Source: Elusimicrobiota bacterium (GTDB lineage: Bacteria > Elusimicrobiota > Elusimicrobia > Elusimicrobiales > UBA9959). Taken from it: a stretch of DNA of 64,000 nt. Position numbers and translations under genes: made by a program. Of the stretch, positions 8,485 to 18,500 are shown piece after piece. The notes beneath the pieces are model-generated. The model was not told where the DNA came from. It was given only the letters and a program-made list of their open reading frames with translations, and searched no databases. The DNA lies in assembly GCA_016234365.1 (NCBI GenBank), contig JACRER010000003.1, positions 1 through 64,000 on the forward strand, in the 5' to 3' direction. Position 1 is the first letter of the stretch, and each line of letters opens with the position of its first letter.

Positions 8485-9082
8485 ACTGGTTAAATTGTTC
8501 GGGGAGGGCTGCTCGCGCGGCAAGCCGGCCGGCGCCGCGCGCCGCCGGGCCGGCGCCCAACCGCCGGAACTCAGGCCTTCCGCCCCGCCCGCCGGGGACC
8601 ACAAGCCGGAGCCTGGCGTACGCTGGACTTACGGCAGGTTCCTGGAGGCCGCGGAAGGCGGCGTGTACCACGCGCTACTGGAAAGGCTGCGGCCTTTCGG
8701 CGCGGACCTGCGCGCAAAACTCGAGGCCGCCCGCGCGGAACTGGCCGCCGCCGGCACGCAGGCGGGGCCGGAAGCGCTGGCGCGGCTGGAAGCTTTCCTG
8801 TCCCTGCCCGAAGCGGCGGAATGGTTCGCCCCAAAAACCGGCCGCGTGATGAGGGCCGAGGCCGAGTTCGTGGACGAGGCGGGAGCCTTGTTCAGGCTGG
8901 ACCGGGTCATCATAGATCCCGACGGCGTTACCGTGGCTGATTTTAAGACCGGCGGAGAAGACACCGAAAAGTATTCGGCGCAACTGAGAAAGTACGCGGC
9001 CATAGCCGGGCAGGTCTACGGCCGGCCGGTGCGCTGCCTGCTTGGCTACATAGATCTGCGCAAGGTGGTGGCGGTAAAGTGA
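8474..9082 (+). CDS. Stand-alone PD-(D/E)XK nuclease subunit (split AddA C-terminus)
   Basis: A 202-residue protein that supplies the nuclease domain missing from the upstream helicase. The core is visible as acidic residues at EAEFVDEAG (about 129-135), RLDRVIIDPDG with Asp143, VADFKTG with Asp156 and Lys158, and QLRKYA, the order found at the C-terminus of AddA/RecB. The first 45 residues are basic and Pro/Ala-rich, probably a flexible tether. It overlaps the helicase by 11 bp and the AddB-like gene by 4 bp (GTGA), so the three are translationally coupled. Its own start and N-terminal extension make a recent frameshift less likely than a real split. Confidence 0.78.
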   Translation: MRPELVKLFGEGCSRGKPAGAARRRAGAQPPELRPSAPPAGDHKPEPGVRWTYGRFLEAAEGGVYHALLERLRPFGADLRAKLEAARAELAAAGTQAGPEALARLEAFLSLPEAAEWFAPKTGRVMRAEAEFVDEAGALFRLDRVIIDPDGVTVADFKTGGEDTEKYSAQLRKYAAIAGQVYGRPVRCLLGYIDLRKVVAVK

Positions 9083-11919
9083 AAATAGAACTGGTAGAAC
9101 GCGGCGCTACGCTGGCCGGCAGGGCAGCGGAGCTGCTGTTGTCCGCCAAAGATCCGGCGGAGTGCGTGGTGGTGTTCCCGGGCAAGCGTCCGGCCCATTT
9201 CCTGCGCGCCGCCCTGGCGCAAAAGAAAGGCGCCGCTTTCGAGCCGCCGCGCGTCTTCTCCATGGATTCTTTCGCGGCCTGGCTGCTTGGCGAATTGGGC
9301 CTGGCCCTGCCTCAGGCCGGCCCTCTGGACGCCGCCGCGCTGCTGTACAAAGAATTCGGTAAAGAGGCCGGAGAACTGGCCGGCGCCAAAGGGCGCCCGG
9401 AGCTGGACGAGTTCCTGCCCTGGGCGGGAGAACTGCTGGCCGCTTTCGAGGAACTTAAGATAAACCTGGTGGACCCCCGCGCCGCGAAGTCCGTGGACGA
9501 GGTGCTGGCCGCGGCCGGCGGTTTCAAGGCTCGGTTCAGGAAATTCTCCTCCGTCTATGCCGCGTTCTATTCCCTGCTGGCCGGAGAAGGGCGCTCCACG
9601 CGCGCTTCCGGTTACGCCGAGCTGGCCGCTAATTCCGTGCGCGCGGCCGCGGCGCTGGCGAAAAAAGAGAAGGTGGTCTTCGCGGGGCTGTTCGCGCTCA
9701 CCGCGGCGGAAAAAGCCCTGCTCAGGGAACTGGCCGCCCTGCCCAACGTAACTTTCCTGCTGGACCCCGGCCCCGGCCTGCGCGAACAATTCTCCTTCCT
9801 GGGCGGGCTGCCGGCGGCCGCCGACGGGGAGAAGACCGCCGCCAGGCTGCATTTCCATAAGTCGGCCGACAACCACGGCCAGGTCTTCCAGCTGAACGGG
9901 GTTTTTTCCGGTGCTGGCGCCGGCCGCGACGAGGTGATAGTGCTGCCGGACCCGAAGAACCTTTTCCCGGTGGTGAACTGGACACTGCCGCTGGCGGGCC
10001 CGCACAATATTTCCATGGGCTACCCGCTCACGGCTACGCCGGTCTATTCCCTTTTCGAGGGGCTGTTCTCCCTGGTGGAGCGCGAGAGCGGCGGCGGTTG
10101 GCCGGTGGACGCTTACGTGGGCCTGCTGATGCACCCGTACCTGAAGAACCTTTCCTTCCGCGGCGCGGGGCTGCCGGCCGGTTCGGCCGAGCTGTCGCGC
10201 GTGCTGGCGCATTCCCTGGAAGAGGCGCTCTCCTCCGGCCTCGGCAAGACCGTGGCGCTGGAGGCGGTGGAGCGCGGAGACTACAAGGTACACCGGCTCG
10301 GCCTCGGGGAATTCTGCGCCCGGCGCGCGGCCGCGGTGGCCGACGTTACGCCGGCGCAGGCGCTGGCCCACTTCAAGGCCCTGCACGACGCGGCCATCCG
10401 CCCGTTCACGGCTCCGGAGAACGTGGCCGACTTCGCCGGCAAGCTGCTGGCGCTGGTCTCGCGCGTTTCCGAAGACAGCACCGCCGCCAACCATCCCTAC
10501 TACGGCCTTTTCATCTATTCGCTTATCGAGGCGCTGCACGCGCTTAAGACCTCGGCGCTGGGGCCCATGAAGTTCCACGAGCGCGGCGGCTATTTCCGCC
10601 TGCTGCGCTCCTACCTCGCTACGGCCGCCACCCGGCTGCCCGGCACGCCGCTGGAGGGCCTGCAGGTGCTGGGCTTTTTGGAGACGCGCGGGCTGGCCTT
10701 CCGTAAAGTATATTTCCTCGACGCCAACGAGGGCGTGATCCCCGGCGGCGCCAAGGAGGATACGCTGCTGCCCTTCGAACTGCGCGCGGCGCTTGGGTTG
10801 TCCACGCACAAAACGCGCGAGGCTATCTATAAATACCATTTCCACTCCCTGCTCGCCCGCGCGGAAGAGGCCCATTTGTTCTACCTCGACACGGCCGACC
10901 AGGAGCCGAGCCGCTACGTGCGCCGGCTGATGTGGGACGCGCAGGCGGCGGCCGGTAAGTTCGGGGTGAAGGAAGAAGAGGCCCGGTTCGCCCTGAGCTT
11001 CTCGCACGGCGGGCCCGGCCCGGTGAAAAAATCTCCGGCGCTGCTGGAACACCTGTCCGCGAACGTGAATATTTCGGCCAGCAACCTGGACGCCTACCTC
11101 AACTGCGGGCTGCAGTTCTACTACGGCGCGGCGCTTGGCCTGGAGGAGAAAGCGGGGCTTTCTTCGGATTTCGACGCGCGGGACACCGGCATACTTATTC
11201 ACAAGGTGCTGGAGGACTTCTTCCGGCCGTGGAAGGGAAAGGTGTTCCGGCCTTCGGCTGGCGACGCCGCGGCGCTGGACGCCCTGCTCGAGAAAAATTT
11301 CACTGCCGCCTACCCGGGCCGGGAGGACGGCTTCAGTTATATCCTCAAGAGCCGCATCCGCGAACGCCTGCGGGCGGTGCTGGCCTGGCACGCGGGGTCT
11401 TCCGCGGGGGCCGAGATCCTGGAACTGGAGAAACGTTTCGAGCGGCCCTATAAGGCCGGCCGCTACACGGTGAACCTGGTGGGCAAAGCCGACCGCATAG
11501 ACCGCTGCGGCGGGAAGCTGCGCATTATCGACTACAAGTCCGGCAGTTCCGCCGGCCTGCCGGCGGCTGACCTGGAGGCCTTCGCCGACCGCGCCGCCTG
11601 GCCGGACACGCTGGGCTCGGTGCAGCTGCCGTTCTACCTGATGCTTTACGGCATGGAAAACCCGGACCTTAAACCCGGGGAGGCGGACGCCTGGCTGTGG
11701 ACCCTGGGCGCTATGAAAGGTGAGATGGCGCAGGGGCTGCTGGCGCGCCTGCCCGCTGGCGAGGTTAAGGCGTACGACGCGGCCTGCCGCGAGGCCGTGG
11801 AAACCCTCATCGCCGAGATCTTCGACCCGGAGCTGCCGTTCGAACCCGCGGCCGACCCGGCGCGCTGCGGCTGGTGCCCGTTCAGGCAGCTTTGCGGCCG
11901 GCAGTGGGTCAAGGACTGA
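9079..11919 (+). CDS. AddB-like iron-sulfur nuclease/helicase subunit
   Basis: A 946-residue partner of the split AddA. The C-terminal third is a PD-(D/E)XK nuclease with NLVGKADRIDR and the catalytic IIDYKSG (Asp818, Lys820), enclosed by the four cysteines expected for the AddB-type 4Fe-4S staple: Cys676 in YLNCGLQFYYG and Cys930, Cys933, Cys939 in CGWCPFRQLC. The N-terminal helicase-like half has no intact Walker A (the site reads VVVFPGKRP), so it is probably an inactive scaffold that scans DNA rather than a motor. The GTG start overlaps the previous stop. The operon ends here, with a TATAAT promoter for the next gene 20 bp on. Confidence 0.82.
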   Translation: MKIELVERGATLAGRAAELLLSAKDPAECVVVFPGKRPAHFLRAALAQKKGAAFEPPRVFSMDSFAAWLLGELGLALPQAGPLDAAALLYKEFGKEAGELAGAKGRPELDEFLPWAGELLAAFEELKINLVDPRAAKSVDEVLAAAGGFKARFRKFSSVYAAFYSLLAGEGRSTRASGYAELAANSVRAAAALAKKEKVVFAGLFALTAAEKALLRELAALPNVTFLLDPGPGLREQFSFLGGLPAAADGEKTAARLHFHKSADNHGQVFQLNGVFSGAGAGRDEVIVLPDPKNLFPVVNWTLPLAGPHNISMGYPLTATPVYSLFEGLFSLVERESGGGWPVDAYVGLLMHPYLKNLSFRGAGLPAGSAELSRVLAHSLEEALSSGLGKTVALEAVERGDYKVHRLGLGEFCARRAAAVADVTPAQALAHFKALHDAAIRPFTAPENVADFAGKLLALVSRVSEDSTAANHPYYGLFIYSLIEALHALKTSALGPMKFHERGGYFRLLRSYLATAATRLPGTPLEGLQVLGFLETRGLAFRKVYFLDANEGVIPGGAKEDTLLPFELRAALGLSTHKTREAIYKYHFHSLLARAEEAHLFYLDTADQEPSRYVRRLMWDAQAAAGKFGVKEEEARFALSFSHGGPGPVKKSPALLEHLSANVNISASNLDAYLNCGLQFYYGAALGLEEKAGLSSDFDARDTGILIHKVLEDFFRPWKGKVFRPSAGDAAALDALLEKNFTAAYPGREDGFSYILKSRIRERLRAVLAWHAGSSAGAEILELEKRFERPYKAGRYTVNLVGKADRIDRCGGKLRIIDYKSGSSAGLPAADLEAFADRAAWPDTLGSVQLPFYLMLYGMENPDLKPGEADAWLWTLGAMKGEMAQGLLARLPAGEVKAYDAACREAVETLIAEIFDPELPFEPAADPARCGWCPFRQLCGRQWVKD

Positions 11920-11938
11920 CGCCGCATTGTTTTAGTTG

Positions 11939-11944
11939 TATAAT
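11939..11944 (+). promoter_or_regulatory. -10 element of the PLP-enzyme gene
   Basis: TATAAT in an AT-rich patch after the AddB-like gene, 40 bp before the ATG at 11985, which has its own GGAGG. A poor -35 candidate (CTGACG, 11917-11922) lies 16 bp upstream. Confidence 0.4.
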
Positions 11945-11984
11945 TTAACAATTGATTTTCGCGAAGATATATACGGAGGCTGCA

Positions 11985-13436
11985 ATGGCTAAACTAAAGA
12001 TAAATCCCGTCATCGTCAAGCGGAACGCGGCGCTGTGCAAAAAACGCGGCATCATCATGCCCACCTTCAAGCAGATGAAGGACCCCAACCTCATCCCCGA
12101 CAAGATCAAGAAGGCCCTTAAACCCGTCGGCCTCTGGGACATCGAGCCCGTCAACCTTTTCCGCATCAACTGGCACAACGACCACAAGACCGGCGGCTTC
12201 GGCCCCGTGAACATGCTGGAGATACCCCGCGAGATCACCGGCATCAAGGCCCGCGTGGTGGGCATCGTTGGCAAGTACTTCCCGACGGGCGCGCACAAGG
12301 TCGGCGCCGCGTTCGGCTGCCTGGCCCCGCGCATGGTCACCGGCGAGTTCGACGCGCAGGCGCAGAAGGCCGTGTGGCCCTCCACCGGCAACTACTGCCG
12401 CGGCGGCGCGTTCGATTCAAAGCTGCTGGGCACCACGCCCGTGGCTATACTCCCCGAGGGTATGTCCAAGGAGCGCTTCGACTGGCTCAAGAAGATAGGC
12501 TCCGAGGTGATAGCCACCCCCGGCACCGAGAGCAACGTGAAGGAAATTTACGACAAGTGCTGGGAGATAAAGAAGACCCGCAAGGATTGCGTGATCTTCA
12601 ATCAGTTCGAAGAGATGGGCAATCCGACGTGGCATTACCACGTGACCGGAAGCGCGCTTGAGGAAGCTTTCAACGCCGTTAAAGGCCCCAAGAGCCGCCT
12701 GGCCGGCTTCTGCTCCGCCACCGGCTCCGCCGGAACCATAGGTGCCGGCGATTACCTCAAGAAGAAGTTCCCCGGCTCGTTCATCACAGCCAGCGAGGCG
12801 CTGCAGTGCCCCACCATCCTGTGCAACGGTTTCGGCGAGCACCGCATAGAAGGCATAGGCGACAAGCACATCCCCTGGGTGCACAACGTTCGCAATACCG
12901 ACGTGGTCACCGCCATAGACGACGAGGCCTGCGTGCGCATAGCCCGCCTCTTCAACGAGCCCGAGGGTAAGAAGGTGCTGGCGCAGTACGGCGTTAAAAA
13001 GGACGTCATAGAGAAACTGAACCTCCTCGGCTTCTCCGGCATCTCCAACATGCTTTCCGCGATAAAGTCCGCCAAGTACTACGAACTGGGCGAGAACGAC
13101 GTGGTGATGACCGTGTTCACCGATTCCATGGAACTTTACGGTTCCCGCCTGAAGGAAATGGAGGTGGACCTGGGCAAGTACACCCGCGAGAACGCGCTGG
13201 TGGACTTCGAGCGCCGCCTGCTGGGCGAGAACACTTCCGCCATGAAGGAGCTCACCTACGCCGACCGCAAGGCCGTGCATAACCTCAAATACTTCACCTG
13301 GGTGGAGCAGCAGGGCCGCACCTCCGAAGAGCTGCGCCGGCTCTGGGACCCTGCCTACTGGGACGAGACCTTCGCGCAGGTGGAGGAATACGACCGCCTG
13401 ATCGAAGCCTTCAACAAGGAAGCCGGGGTAAACTGA
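11985..13436 (+). CDS. PLP-dependent lyase of the cysteine/tryptophan synthase beta fold
   Basis: 483-residue fold-type II PLP enzyme. The Schiff-base Lys is probably Lys105 in PTGAHKVGAAFG, and the substrate loop reads WPSTGNYCRGGAFD. FCSATGSAGTIGAGDYL is the phosphate-binding Gly/Ser-rich segment. The family resembles cysteine synthase or TrpB-like proteins seen in anaerobes, whose substrate is not settled; this is not a standard TrpB because the TrpA-contact region is absent. The ATG at 11985 is chosen because GGAGG precedes it; an in-frame TTG at 11952 lacks one. The stop overlaps the next start (TGATGG), giving a three-gene operon with the CpXC and CCA-enzyme genes. Confidence 0.75.
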   Translation: MAKLKINPVIVKRNAALCKKRGIIMPTFKQMKDPNLIPDKIKKALKPVGLWDIEPVNLFRINWHNDHKTGGFGPVNMLEIPREITGIKARVVGIVGKYFPTGAHKVGAAFGCLAPRMVTGEFDAQAQKAVWPSTGNYCRGGAFDSKLLGTTPVAILPEGMSKERFDWLKKIGSEVIATPGTESNVKEIYDKCWEIKKTRKDCVIFNQFEEMGNPTWHYHVTGSALEEAFNAVKGPKSRLAGFCSATGSAGTIGAGDYLKKKFPGSFITASEALQCPTILCNGFGEHRIEGIGDKHIPWVHNVRNTDVVTAIDDEACVRIARLFNEPEGKKVLAQYGVKKDVIEKLNLLGFSGISNMLSAIKSAKYYELGENDVVMTVFTDSMELYGSRLKEMEVDLGKYTRENALVDFERRLLGENTSAMKELTYADRKAVHNLKYFTWVEQQGRTSEELRRLWDPAYWDETFAQVEEYDRLIEAFNKEAGVN

Positions 13437-14080
13437 TGGCTACCAAGGGCGTCTTCAGGGTGGAGTGTCCGCACTGCGGCGAAAGCTTCGACGCCGACTT
13501 CTGGACCGTGGTCCGGGGGGACCGCGACCGGGACGTCAAGGAGCTTATCCTCAGCGGCGAGTTCGACATCCTGATGTGCCCCAAGTGCGAGACGATGTTC
13601 AGCCACGAGGAGCCCTTCCTTTATATAGACCCGACCCGCGACCTGCTTGCGATAGTGATGCCCGAGGCCTACCAGGAGAAGGAAGCCGAATGGCTGGAGC
13701 GGATGAAAAAAGATTACGAGCCGCTGCGCGCCTCCCTCTCGGCCGGGCAGGGCGTCACCGGCGACCCCATGTACCTCTTCGGCCTGGCGCCGCTTACGGC
13801 CCTGCTGGAAACGGACCGCGACCGCGAGGAAGAGACCGAGGTCATGGAGTTCATGGCCCGCGAGGACGGCCTGCGCCTGCTGCCGGTAAAGCCCGCTGAC
13901 GCGCGCTCGCTGGATATCCTTTTCACGCTGCCTATGCCGGCCGGCCTGACGGGCCGCACCGCCGCGCTGAAGGCGGCCAACGGCCTGCTCGCCCGCAACG
14001 ACGCGCTGCCGCGCCTGAAGAATCTCGCCGGCGCGCTGGCCGCCGCCAAGGGCGAGGGCCTGCCGTTCCTTAAACCCTGA
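13436..14080 (+). CDS. CpXC-domain protein
   Basis: 214 residues. Residues 8-75 match the CpXC pattern: VECPHCGESFDADFW, then a basic stretch, then ILMCPKCETMFSHEEP, giving two CP-x-C knuckles that should bind zinc, followed by a beta-rich segment (LYIDPTRDLLAIVMPE). The C-terminal 110 residues are helical and not recognised. The role of CpXC proteins is unknown. It overlaps the PLP enzyme by one base and the following gene by one base, so it is translated as part of that operon. Confidence 0.75.
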   Translation: MATKGVFRVECPHCGESFDADFWTVVRGDRDRDVKELILSGEFDILMCPKCETMFSHEEPFLYIDPTRDLLAIVMPEAYQEKEAEWLERMKKDYEPLRASLSAGQGVTGDPMYLFGLAPLTALLETDRDREEETEVMEFMAREDGLRLLPVKPADARSLDILFTLPMPAGLTGRTAALKAANGLLARNDALPRLKNLAGALAAAKGEGLPFLKP

Positions 14081-14961
14081 TGGAACTTAAGCCGCTCAAC
14101 GACCTGCAACTGCTGGAAGAGGCCGCCGGTCTGGCCGCCGCGGCCGGCCTGGAGCTGTACGCCGTGGGCGGGTGCGCGCGCGACTGGGCGCTGGGCCGCG
14201 AGAGCGCGGATATAGATTTCCTGGTCGGGGGCGATCCCTCCCCGCTGGTGGAGGCCCTGGAGAAGAAGTATGGCGGCCGCCATCAGAAGTTCAAGCCTTT
14301 CCTTACCGTGCGTTTCTTCGCGGCTTCCGGGCGCAGGCTGGATTTTGCGCGTTTCCGCAAGGAAACCTACGCCAGGCCCGCGGCCCTGCCGGCCGTGAGC
14401 GAGGCCGCCTCCGCCTCGCAGGACCTGCTGCGCCGGGATTTCGCCTGCAACGCCATGGCCGTGCGCCTGGACGGCCCCGCCAGGTTCTCCCTGCTGGACC
14501 CCTATAAGGGAATGGAGGACGTGAAGGCCGGGCTGGTGCGGGTCCTGCATGAAAAAAGCTTCGAGGACGACCCGACGCGGCTCTACCGGGCCGCGAGGTT
14601 CGCCGGGCGCTTTGGCTGGCGGCTGGAGGGGGGCACGCTGGAACTGGCCCTGGCCGCCGTAAAGGCCGGCCTGCCCGGCCTGCTCAGCCGCGAGCGCCTG
14701 CGCAACGAACTCTTCAAGATACTGGCCGAGGCTGACCCCCTGCCGGCGCTGGAACTGCTGCGCGGCCTCGGGGCGCTGCAGGTTATCCACCCCAAGTTCG
14801 AGTTTCCCATGGTGTTTCCTTCTCCGTCCGCCAGCGAGAGGCTGGCCGGCATAGCCGCGCTGATGGGGCCTTTCGGCTCCGAGTTTCTCTCTGGTCTGCG
14901 CCTTTCAAATCAGGATGCGGCGGCAATAGCCGCCCGCGCCGCCGAGTTGCGGCATACCTGA
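14080..14961 (+). CDS. tRNA nucleotidyltransferase / poly(A) polymerase family
   Basis: Class II nucleotidyltransferase that adds all or part of the tRNA 3' CCA. The head domain shows AVGGCARDWALGR (Gly30-Gly31) and the metal-binding pair in SADIDFLV (Asp44, Asp46). It is followed by RRLDFARFRKETY, the nucleotide-selecting LLRRDFACNAMAV, and the neck motif DPTRLYRAARFAGRFGW. At 293 residues it is short, lacks an HD domain and has a small body domain. It could be a full CCA enzyme or one half of a CC-adding/A-adding pair; the sequence does not decide. Last gene of its operon; a hairpin follows. Confidence 0.85.
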   Translation: MELKPLNDLQLLEEAAGLAAAAGLELYAVGGCARDWALGRESADIDFLVGGDPSPLVEALEKKYGGRHQKFKPFLTVRFFAASGRRLDFARFRKETYARPAALPAVSEAASASQDLLRRDFACNAMAVRLDGPARFSLLDPYKGMEDVKAGLVRVLHEKSFEDDPTRLYRAARFAGRFGWRLEGGTLELALAAVKAGLPGLLSRERLRNELFKILAEADPLPALELLRGLGALQVIHPKFEFPMVFPSPSASERLAGIAALMGPFGSEFLSGLRLSNQDAAAIAARAAELRHT

Positions 14962-14992
14962 CTTCTCCCGGAAGAGTCCTTCTATCTTGCAC

Positions 14993-15025
14993 AAGGCCAC
15001 CGTACATGCGGTGGCCTTTCGGATT
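14993..15025 (+). terminator. Terminator hairpin after the CCA-enzyme gene
   Basis: A 10-bp stem, AAGGCCACCG (14993-15002) with CGGTGGCCTT (15009-15018), a six-base loop and a modest T-rich tail. Confidence 0.6.
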
Positions 15026-15108
15026 CTTGCGGGTGCTGAGAATAATATGAGGTTTTCGTGAATAATCCATAACTTTTACCACTTACACTATTAGGTAAGG
15101 GGGGTCAT

Positions 15109-15414
15109 ATGGAGAAGATAATAGAAGTGGATGAAGACCTGAAAGACCTGGTCCCGCTTTACCTGCAGAGCCGCCGCGAAGAACTCCCGCGGATCTCCAC
15201 GCTGCTGGATGCCGGAGATTTTAATGCGCTTTGGGGGATCGCTCATAAGTTGCACGGCTCCGGAGGGGGATTTGGATTGGATTACTTGAGCGAACTGGGC
15301 GAGTCCATGGAGAGAGCGGCAAGGGCTTGTGACAGGCAAGAGATGTCGGCGCTGGCCGCGAAACTGAAGGAGTTCCTCGATTCCGTGGAAATCAGATATT
15401 CCGCCGTGGGGTAG
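15109..15414 (+). CDS. Histidine phosphotransfer (Hpt) protein
   Basis: 101-residue all-helical Hpt domain. The phosphorylated His is His46 in IAHKLHGSGGGFGLDYLSELG-type sequence (residues 44 onward), the standard H-x-L-x-G Hpt signature. It passes phosphate between receiver domains in multistep phosphorelays. The start is supported by AAGGGGGG just upstream. It is the first gene of a 16-kb signalling island and precedes the hybrid kinase with two receivers, its most likely partner; other receivers in the island (20627, 24209, 25037) could also use it. Confidence 0.85.
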   Translation: MEKIIEVDEDLKDLVPLYLQSRREELPRISTLLDAGDFNALWGIAHKLHGSGGGFGLDYLSELGESMERAARACDRQEMSALAAKLKEFLDSVEIRYSAVG

Positions 15415-15446
15415 TTCCCGATCCTGATGACAGGGCGCCGCATCTT

Positions 15447-15476
15447 TTGTTCTTCAACGGCATGTAAATGTATAAT
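15447..15476 (+). promoter_or_regulatory. Promoter of the hybrid kinase at 15582
   Basis: TTGTTC (15447-15452), an 18-bp spacer and TATAAT (15471-15476). The leader of about 100 nt that follows holds a CGTGGG/CCCACG hairpin around 15504-15524. Confidence 0.5.
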
Positions 15477-15581
15477 TAACCTCGGCCGGCAGGTTGAGTT
15501 GGTCGTGGGAGTATCTACGCCCACGCGCGACGAGCGTACGATACGTGCGGTGCCAGCACCCTTGTCGCGCCAGGGGGGATC

Positions 15582-18500
15582 ATGACAGGTGAACATTCCA
15601 TGATGACGGTCGCGGAGCTGAGGTCCGAAATGGCCCGCGGCGGATATTTTGTTTTGGCCGGAGACGAGAAGCTCCTGGCCCAGCTGCCGCCCGGCAACTG
15701 GGTGGGCGGCACTATCCCGTACTTCATGGCGGAGGCTGGCGGACTCCTGTCACAGGAGAAGATATACGTCCTTAAGTTGCCGGAGTATATCTCAAAGGCC
15801 GAGATCCGGACATACCCCGAGAGGGCTCTCCCTGAAATATACAAGGACGCGCCGGAGAACGGTTTCAGTTATATGGTCATGCCGGCATCCAGCAAGACCC
15901 ACTTCTCCTTCGCCCTTAACGCGCCGGGCTATTCGGATTTCGCCGCCAGTCCCCTGGCGGGCTGGATAGCCGGGGTGGCGCTTCCTAACGCCACCGGGGC
16001 GGTCCCCAAGGTCTTCAACGGGCTTTCACCTGAGGCGCTGGAGGATGCCGCGGTGGTGCTGCACGCGAGCCTGCCCAAGGGGAAAACCGCCGTGGTGGGG
16101 ATCATCAACATCTTTGAACCGTCGAACGGGGACCGGCTGGCCTTCCTCTCCGACGGCTTCAGTGCTGCGGAAGTGCTGGTCAATGGGGAAAAACGTAACT
16201 TCGCGCGGTATATCGCTGAGAAGAAATTGGACATAAAGCTCCCGCTGGTGGCGAACTGCGGCGGGGCCCTGGTGAACGTGTCTTTCCAGGAAGTGGACGC
16301 TTCCGGGGGCGAAGTGCGGTTTTTCGCTCCGGTGTTCAAAGACGTGGAATACCGCCATGCGAAGCCCGTCGGCGATTATCTCCGCTCGTTCCTGGATCAG
16401 AAACCCGGGGGGATAGAGGACAGAGTGCTGTTCTCGTGCAACTGCGTGCTGAACTATCTCTACGCCGGGCTGGAAGGGAGGCGCACTCCCGGCTTCACCG
16501 GTCCCGTTACCTTCGGGGAGATAGCTTACCAGCTCCTGAACCAGACCGCGGTTTACATCGAGATCGTGACGGCGAACCTGGCCGAGCGCCTGCGTGACGA
16601 TACGGCCATGCGCCGCCTGAACAGTGAGATACGCCGGCAGCGCGATGAAATCCTGGTGCTCCAGAACGGCCTGGAGCAAACCACACTGGGAGTGGTGCTG
16701 ACCGATACCTCCGGGGTTATCAAATATGTCAATCCGGCGTACACTGGGCTATACGGTTACGAGGCCGCGGAGGTTATAGGCAAGACCCCCAGGATCCTTA
16801 AATCCGGCGAGACCCCGCTGCCCCTTTACGAGAGCTTGTGGAAGACCCTCCTCTCCGGGCGCGCCTGGAGCGGGGAACTCCGTAACCGGGCCAAGGCCGG
16901 AGAACTGGTCTGGGTCAGGGTGAACATTTCCCCGATACGCGACAGCGACGGGAAACTCACGCATTTTATGGCCTTTCACAAGGATATAACGCTGGAAAAA
17001 CAGCTTGTGGCCGAGGTGGTCGACTCCAAACGGCAGGCGGATAAAGCCAACCAGGCGAAGAGCGATTTTCTGGCTTCCATGAGCCACGAGATACGCACCC
17101 CGCTGAATGCCATCGTGGGGATGTCGGAATTGATCGACGAGGCCGGCCTTAACAAGGAGCAGGCGCAGTATCTCGCGGTCATGCGCAACGCCAGCGACAC
17201 CCTGCTTTCCCTGATAAACGACATCCTCGATATTTCCAAGATCGAAGCCGGGAAAATAGACATCGAAAAAGCCCCATTCAACCTCGAAGAACTTGTCTCA
17301 AAAGTTTCGGAGATGATGGCGGTGCGGGCTTTCAAGAAGAACGTCGAGATCAGTTTCAAGATCGAGGCGGACGTCCCGGTGTTCGTGGAGGGCGACGCCA
17401 CCCGCCTGCGGCAGGTGCTGATGAACCTGATGGGCAACGCCGTCAAGTTCGTGGAAAAGGGGTGGATCTCCCTGAGCGTCAGCAGGCAGAAAACCGGTGC
17501 GGACGGCCTCCAGTTGCTGTTCTCGGTGCGGGATACCGGCATAGGCATTCCTCCTGAAAAGATGGGATCCGTCTTTGAAAAGTTCACCCAGGCGGATTCT
17601 TCCACCACGCGTAAATATGGAGGCACGGGGCTGGGGCTGCCGATCTCGAAGATGCTGATAGAACTGATGGGCGGCAGGATCTGGCTGGAGAGCGAGCCCG
17701 GAGTCGGCACAACGTTCTTCTTCACCGTCAACCTCTCCGCGCAGAAGGAGAATCTGGCCGTTTATCTGCCTAAGGCTGACATGACGGAGCTCAAGGGGCG
17801 GCGCTTTCTGGTGGTGGACGATAATCTCACCAATCGCATCATCATACGCGAGATGATACAGAGCTGGGGCGCCTCCTGCGAGGGGGCCTCCGACGGGGAA
17901 AAGGGGTTGGCTAAGGTGCTGGAGCAGCAGCGTGAAAGCACGCCTTTTCATGGCGTCTTTGTGGACTTCAATATGCCCGGGATGGACGGCTACGAGTTCT
18001 GCCGCCGTGTTGTGACGGATGCCGCCATTGCTCCCAAGCCCGCGCTGGCGCTGGTCACCTCCGACACGGTGCGCTTCAGGAAAGAGGATTTTCGGAGCTT
18101 GGGCGTCAATACTCACCTGATGAAGCCGGTGAAAAAACAGACGGTGCTGGACGGGGCGTTGGAGCTGCTGGCCGCGCGGGTATCCGCGCCTGTCCCCGCT
18201 TCGCAAACCGCGCCCGTCTACAAGAAGGAGGACCTGCCGGCTCTCAGCATCCTGCTGGTGGACGACTCCGAGGATAACAGGCTGCTGATCAACTCTTTCT
18301 TGAAAGGAACGAAGATCCGGCTCGAGTCGGCCGTGGACGGTTTTGACGGGTTGGAGAAATTCAAGTCCGGTTCCTACGACCTGGTCTTCATGGATATGCA
18401 GATGCCGGGCATGGACGGTTTTGAGGCGACGAGGAAACTGCGCGAGCTGGAGGCCGCCGGCGGCCGCCGACGGACAAGAGTAGTGGCGCTCACCGCTATG

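Noticed and set aside
8460..8500. Frameshift breaking a normal AddA gene
   Set aside because: The nuclease gene has its own start, a 45-residue basic leader unlike a helicase linker, and overlaps on both sides; a natural split is simpler, though not proven.
15480..15581. Cyclic-di-GMP or other riboswitch in the leader of the hybrid kinase
   Set aside because: Only one simple hairpin (CGTGGG/CCCACG) is present and no conserved riboswitch core was seen.
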